Shown here one piece after another: positions 60,363-64,000 of a DNA stretch of 64,000 bases. The notes below the pieces were generated by a model. That model had not been told where the DNA came from, did not search any database, and saw only the letters and a list, made by a program, of their open reading frames with translations. The translations under genes and the position numbers were made by a program. Every line of letters begins with the position of its first letter. The stretch's first letter is position 1. This DNA is from Streptomyces gobiensis. Its GTDB lineage: Bacteria > Actinomycetota > Actinomycetes > Streptomycetales > Streptomycetaceae. The stretch lies in contig NZ_CP086120.1 of NCBI RefSeq assembly GCF_021216675.1, forward strand, positions 4,586,501-4,650,500, given 5' to 3'.

Positions 60363-60956
60363 CTCGCTCTCCAGATCGAGCACAACAGATCAGCGCGCGG
60401 GCTACAGGGCATGATCTTCACCCGCAACGACCGGGCGGGCGAGGGGAAGCTCTCCTCCCGGCTCGGGCTGGTCACCGAGGCCGTGGAGGCCGGCGACGGC
60501 TTCGACTTCCACGCCCACCTCGTCCGCCACCTCACCGCGGGCGGCCGCACGGACTATGTCATCGCGGACGAGGCACAGTTCCTCACCCCGCAGCAGATCG
60601 ACCAGCTCGCCCGGGTCGTCGACGACCTCGGCATCGATGTCTTCGCCTTCGGCATCACCACGGACTTCCGCACCCGGCTCTTCCCCGGCTCCCAGCGGCT
60701 GATCGAGCTGGCCGACCGGGTGGAGGTGCTTCAGGTCGAAGCGCTGTGCTGGTGCGGAGCGCGGGCCACACACAACGCCCGTACGGTCGGTGGGCGGATG
60801 GTCGTCGAGGGTGCCCAGGTGGTCGTCGGGGATGTCGGCCAGCCGGCCGGTGAGCTCGGCTATGAGGTGCTGTGCCGCCGCCACCACCGTCGTCGGCTGA
60901 CCGCCGCCACGGCACGCGCGGGCGCGCTGTCCCCCGACGTCCTCCCCGTCGGCTGA
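60340..60956 (+). pseudogene. tdk: 3' part of thymidine kinase gene downstream of the element
   Basis: Encodes MDCGKSTLALQIEHNRSARG through the Walker B-like YVIADEAQFLTPQQIDQL, the lasso and zinc cysteines (LCWCGARATHNAR ... VLCRRHH), 204 codons from ATG 60342. The intact protein would be about 214 residues. Lost are MPELVFFSGT, i.e. strand beta-1 and the first glycine of the P-loop GTMDCGKS. Upstream in-frame codons from the element (GTG at 60252 onward) read ...YTSQQS before MDCGKS, so even a fused product would have Gln in place of that glycine. The ATG itself has no ribosome binding site. Confidence 0.87.
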
Positions 60957-60986
60957 CCCGGACGGGGCTCCGCCCCTCCCGTAACG

Positions 60987-61029
60987 AAGGCCGGTGGCTG
61001 TTCTCGTATGGGGAACGGCCACCGGCCTT
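60987..61029. terminator. Bidirectional terminator between tdk and the DUF3710 gene
   Basis: AAGGCCGGTGGCTGTTC pairs with GAACGGCCACCGGCCTT (one mismatch) across a 9-base loop. Both genes converge here. Confidence 0.8.
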
Positions 61030-61054
61030 CGGCTGTGTGCAGTTCAGCGTGGTG

Positions 61055-61837
61055 TCAGCGCACCTCGGTGATCTCCGGGCCACGCTGCAGCTTGTCGATG
61101 CCACCGGCGAACCGGGAGCCCTCCTCGGCGGAGTCCTGCTGGACGCCGTCGGGCACCATCTGGGCGTCATTGGGCAGCTTGAGCACGATCGGGTCCCGGG
61201 GGGCCATCGGGGAATCGCCACGCACGATGACCGTGTCCCGGAAGATCTGCTCCAGCAGCCCGGCGGCCTGCGGCTGCACCGCGCCCTGACCGGAGATGAC
61301 ACCGCGCAGGAACCAGCGCGGCCCGTCCACCCCGATGAAGCGCACGACCTGCACCCCGTGCTTGCCGTCCGGGAGCTGCACCGGCACCTGAGCCCGCAGC
61401 TCCCAGCCCAGCGGGCCCTCGACCTCGTCGATGACTCCGCCCTGCTGGGTGATGCCGGAGGCGATCTCCTCGCGTACCTCATCCCAGATGCCCTCGCGCT
61501 TGGGCGCGGCGAAGCCCTGGAGCTGGATGGCGCTGTCCTGGAGGACCACGGTCGCGGCGACGATCGCGTCGCCGGCGACCTCGACCCGCAGCTCCATGCC
61601 CTCGACACCGGGCACAAACAGTCCGCCGAGGTCGACCCGGCCCTTGTCCGGCTCGCTGACCTCGGAAATGTCCCAGGGGCCGTCGGGGCGCGGGGCCGGC
61701 GGCAGCTTCACCCGCGCTGCCTCGTCCACCGCGGCCTCGGACTCCGCGGCCTCGTCCGCCACCTCGTCGGCAGCTGTCTCGTTATCGTCCGAGACGCCTT
61801 CCGGCTTCTCGTCCCGCTTGCGACGACGTCCGAACAC
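61055..61837 (-). CDS. DUF3710 family protein
   Basis: 260 residues. Basic start MFGRRRKRDE, an acidic Glu/Ala-rich stretch (~15-45), then the DUF3710 core (GPWDISEVSEPDKGRVDLGGLFVPGVEGMELRVEV, QLQGFAAPKREGIWDEVREEIASGI, VQVVRFIGVDGPRWFLRGVISGQGA). Function unknown. In actinobacteria it is regularly encoded behind dut, as here, where it starts one base after the dut stop. Confidence 0.9.
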   Translation of the reverse strand: MFGRRRKRDEKPEGVSDDNETAADEVADEAAESEAAVDEAARVKLPPAPRPDGPWDISEVSEPDKGRVDLGGLFVPGVEGMELRVEVAGDAIVAATVVLQDSAIQLQGFAAPKREGIWDEVREEIASGITQQGGVIDEVEGPLGWELRAQVPVQLPDGKHGVQVVRFIGVDGPRWFLRGVISGQGAVQPQAAGLLEQIFRDTVIVRGDSPMAPRDPIVLKLPNDAQMVPDGVQQDSAEEGSRFAGGIDKLQRGPEITEVR

Positions 61838-61838
61838 G

Positions 61839-62390
61839 TCACTGTCCCTTCAGGTCGGCGCCCTCGTCGGCACCGACCGCAGCGTATTGATTGTGCTGTG
61901 AAGCCCCAGCACCCCCGCCAGCGTGGCCACCCGTGGAGCCGAAGCCCCCGGCGGCCCGCGCCGATCCCGGCAACTCTTCCACTTCGTGGAAACGCACCTT
62001 CTCGACCTGCTGGACGACGAGTTGGGCGATGCGATCGAACCGGGCGAACCGCACGCTCTCGTGCGGGTCCAGGTTGACCACGATCACCTTGATCTCTCCA
62101 CGGTACCCGGCATCCACCGTTCCCGGGGCATTCACCAGCGCGACGCCACAGCGGGCGGCCAGCCCGGAGCGCGGATGAACAAAGGCCGCGTATCCATCGG
62201 GCAGCGCGATGGACACTCCGGTCGGCAGCACTGTCCGCTCGCCGGGAGCGAGTTCGGCGGCCTCGGTGGTGACGAGATCGGCACCCGCGTCGCCCGGGTG
62301 CCCATAGCCGGGCAGCGGCACATCGGGGTCCACACGGCGGATGAGCACGTCCACGGGATGACGAGCCGCGGGGGGCGGGGAAGGGGTCAC
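61839..62390 (-). CDS. dut: Deoxyuridine 5'-triphosphate nucleotidohydrolase (dUTPase)
   Basis: Trimeric enzyme making dUMP and pyrophosphate. The five motifs are visible: HPGDAGADLVT (I), HPRSGLAARCG (II), GTVDAGYRGEIKV (III), RFARFDRIAQLVV (IV) and GFGSTGG (V). 183 residues; the N-terminal ~12 and C-terminal ~25 are low-complexity extensions. The GTG overlaps the stop of the upstream thioesterase gene (GTGA), so the two are coupled. It should supply dUMP for thymidylate synthesis, the de novo route left to a cell whose tdk is cut. Confidence 0.95.
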   Translation of the reverse strand: MTPSPPPAARHPVDVLIRRVDPDVPLPGYGHPGDAGADLVTTEAAELAPGERTVLPTGVSIALPDGYAAFVHPRSGLAARCGVALVNAPGTVDAGYRGEIKVIVVNLDPHESVRFARFDRIAQLVVQQVEKVRFHEVEELPGSARAAGGFGSTGGHAGGGAGASQHNQYAAVGADEGADLKGQ

Positions 62391-62971
62391 GGGTTCACCT
62401 CAAAGGCGCGGGCGCGCCTGACCTGGTCCGGGTCCTTCATGGCGGCCTGGATTTCCTCTTCGCGGCCGTTCTCGATGAAGTGCTCCACCTTGACCTCGAT
62501 GAAGAGGGCATCGGCACGCACCGCGACCGGGCCGTCATAGCCGCCGATCCGGCCGGTGGCGGTGCAGTAGATCTTCCGCCCGTGCACCGCGGTCACCCGG
62601 GCGTCCAGATGCAGCACGGTACCCACGGGGACGGGCAGCAGGAAGTCCGTCTCCAGCCGTCCCGTCACGGCGATGGTGTGCATCAGCCAGTTGAGGGAGC
62701 CCAGCGTCTCGTCCAGCGCGGTGGCCAGGACGCCGCCGTGTGCCAGGCCGGGGGCGCCCTGGTGGTCGGGCGTGACGGTGAACTCAGCGGTGACGTTGAC
62801 ACCCTCGCCTGCCCGTGCGGCCAGGTGCAGTCCGTGCGGCTGCCAGTCGCCGCAGCCGAAGCACTGGTCGTAGTGAGCACCGAGGGGTTCGCCCGGTGCG
62901 GGCGCGTCGGGGTGACGTGCCGGGGGCAGGGCGTCTTCAGGCGGTGTCAGCGAGGTCTTGGGAGCAGTCAC
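62387..62971 (-). CDS. PaaI-type hotdog-fold thioesterase
   Basis: 194 residues. The hotdog domain (about 50-160) has the PaaI signature GLAHGGVLATALDETLG with the catalytic Asp/His context HQGAPGLAHGG. An N-terminal CFGCGDWQPHGL segment with CxxC is typical of the 4HBT group. Substrate unknown, an acyl-CoA. GTG start; first gene of the operon with dut and DUF3710. Confidence 0.88.
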   Translation of the reverse strand: MTAPKTSLTPPEDALPPARHPDAPAPGEPLGAHYDQCFGCGDWQPHGLHLAARAGEGVNVTAEFTVTPDHQGAPGLAHGGVLATALDETLGSLNWLMHTIAVTGRLETDFLLPVPVGTVLHLDARVTAVHGRKIYCTATGRIGGYDGPVAVRADALFIEVKVEHFIENGREEEIQAAMKDPDQVRRARAFEVNP

Positions 62972-63119
62972 GCAACCAGACCCTACCGCCGCACGCTTCG
63001 GTCACAGCGCCCGCCCTTCCCTGCCGCACCGGCGCCCGGGGCCCGGGGATCGCGGGTGCGGTCCGGTGGCCGGGGTTCCGGTGGCCGGGGTGGTGTCCGC
63101 CCGTGCCAAGCTGGGAGGC

Positions 63120-63563
63120 ATGGCGTACGACGAACGACTGACCGCACCCCGCTCCTGGTGGCTGATCGCCGTACTGGCCGGAGTCGCGCTGAGCCTGGTG
63201 CTGCTGCCCGTGGGACCGCTGCCGGCGCTGGGCGGGCTGGTCGCCGGGGCCGCGCTGGCGGCGGCCGCGGTGAGCGCCTATGGCTCGGTGCGGATCCGGG
63301 TCATCGCCGGCTCGCTGGTCGCGGCCAGTGCCCGGATCCCGCTGACGGCGCTGGGTGAGGCGAGGGCACTGGACCCCGAAGAGGCCCGCGCCTGGCGTAC
63401 GCACAAGGCGAATCCACGGGCGTTCATGGTGCTGCGCGGATACATCCCGACGGCGGTGCGGGTCGAGATCACGGACCCGGAGGATCCGACGCCGTATGTC
63501 TATCTCTCGACGCGCTGCCCGGACCGGCTGGTCGCAGCGCTGGAGTCGGCCAGGACGGCCTGA
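63120..63563 (+). CDS. DUF3093 family membrane protein
   Basis: 147 residues. YDERLTAPRSWWLIAVLAGVALSLVLLPVG is the conserved opening followed by two membrane helices (WWLIAVLAGVALSLVLLP, LPALGGLVAGAALAAAAVSAYG); the C-terminal RAFMVLRGYIPTAVRVEITDPEDPTPYVYLSTR is the DUF3093 signature. Function unknown. The ATG at 63120 has GGGAGG close by; in-frame upstream sequence is Arg/Gly-rich and not conserved in kind. The 217-base stretch to the next gene shows nothing I can name. Confidence 0.87.
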   Translation: MAYDERLTAPRSWWLIAVLAGVALSLVLLPVGPLPALGGLVAGAALAAAAVSAYGSVRIRVIAGSLVAASARIPLTALGEARALDPEEARAWRTHKANPRAFMVLRGYIPTAVRVEITDPEDPTPYVYLSTRCPDRLVAALESARTA

Positions 63564-63780
63564 GGCACGGTCTGCGGCACGGCCTGCCGTGGAGAGTGCC
63601 GGTCAGGCTGTCGGCGACGGCACCGGGGAACGCCCGCAGTCTGTTCTGATCGTCGTCGGGCTTCCCGGCCTTCGCCTTCGTCCTGCGCACACCGCAGCCG
63701 GGCACGCCGCGGGGGCGAGCGAGGCTACTCGGCCCCGCTCGTCATCACGTGCGTCCTCGACCGCCACGGAGGCTTGCCGG

Positions 63781-64000
63781 TCAAGCCGCGCAGTCGCGGC
63801 AGATCAGCTGTCCGTTCTTCTCCGCGGCCAGCTGGGAGCGGTGATGCACCAGGAAGCAGCTCATGCAGGTGAACTCGTCGGCCTGACGCGGCAGCACCCG
63901 GACGGACAGCTCCTCATTGGAGAGATCCGCCCCGGGCAGCTCAAGTCCCTCGGCCTGCTCGAACTCATCTACGTCGACGCTCGAGGCGGCCTTGTCGTTC
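63781..64000 (-). CDS. DUF4193 family protein, 5' end outside the window
   Basis: The minus-strand frame runs in from the right edge and ends at a TGA (63781-63783): ...DEFEQAEGLELPGADLSNEELSVRVLP then RQADEFTCMSCFLVHHRSQLAAEKNGQLICRDCAA. The CxxC...CxxC pattern with conserved HHRS is the DUF4193 zinc-ribbon, about 95-100 residues in full. Function unknown. Confidence 0.87.
   Translation of the reverse strand, partial: NDKAASSVDVDEFEQAEGLELPGADLSNEELSVRVLPRQADEFTCMSCFLVHHRSQLAAEKNGQLICRDCAA

Noticed and set aside
60252..60956. An intact tdk re-formed by an element-encoded N-terminus
   Set aside because: The frame is open, but the GTG at 60252 sits just before a terminator hairpin that its own frame crosses, has no clear ribosome binding site, and the product would lack beta-1 and the first P-loop glycine.

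Overview
This window is chromosomal DNA from a Streptomyces species. It is very GC-rich, uses GTG and TTG starts freely, and carries the actinobacterial neighbourhood whiH-hrdB-protease-parE-symporter-parC-M16 pair-M23 peptidase-ptsH, with lexA/nrdR/nrdJ/dinG on the left and dut, DUF3710 and DUF3093 on the right. The gene order resembles the S. coelicolor SCO5799-SCO5871 region as I remember it. This was not checked by alignment.

Left part (1-20 kb). The 3' end of a siderophore (NIS synthetase) operon is followed by dinG, which converges on lexA. lexA is divergent from the class II ribonucleotide reductase operon nrdR-nrdJ. The lexA/nrdR gap holds an SOS box and two tandem NrdR boxes. Then come an NmrA-like oxidoreductase, arylamine N-acetyltransferase, several small enzymes, rnhB, a 217-bp MITE-like repeat that supplies the stop codon of the neighbouring gene, and a RecQ helicase with a C-terminal phosphoribosyltransferase-like domain.

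Middle part (20-50 kb). DUF4192, a debranching-enzyme-like protein, a Nudix/winged-helix regulator and an ABC fusion protein precede the sporulation regulator whiH and the principal sigma factor hrdB. Next are a secreted trypsin-like protease, parE, a DUF485/SSS symporter pair, a sucrase/ferredoxin-like gene divergent from a CobW GTPase with an iron box between them, parC, two M16 peptidases of which only the first has the zinc motif, a c-di-AMP (ydaO) riboswitch in front of an M23 peptidase, a GntR regulator, HPr, a GNAT-acyl-CoA-synthetase protein acetyltransferase, DUF5998 and a phosphodiesterase.

Accessory part (about 50.47-60.34 kb). A 9.9-kb integrated element of visibly lower GC is inserted inside the Walker A codons of thymidine kinase (tdk). 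It encodes a large serine integrase, many small proteins (three of them cysteine-rich zinc-finger types), an HNH endonuclease gene with an apparent 1-bp deletion, a P27-type terminase small subunit, a DUF2637-like membrane protein and an oppositely oriented XRE/DUF5753-DUF6879 module. No large terminase, portal, capsid or tail genes are present. The best reading is a phage satellite (or a heavily reduced prophage) using tdk as its attachment site. Three 34-bp direct repeats sit before element genes.

Right end (60.3-64 kb). The 3' part of tdk is followed by DUF3710, dut and a PaaI-type thioesterase (one minus-strand operon), DUF3093, and the 3' end of a DUF4193 gene.
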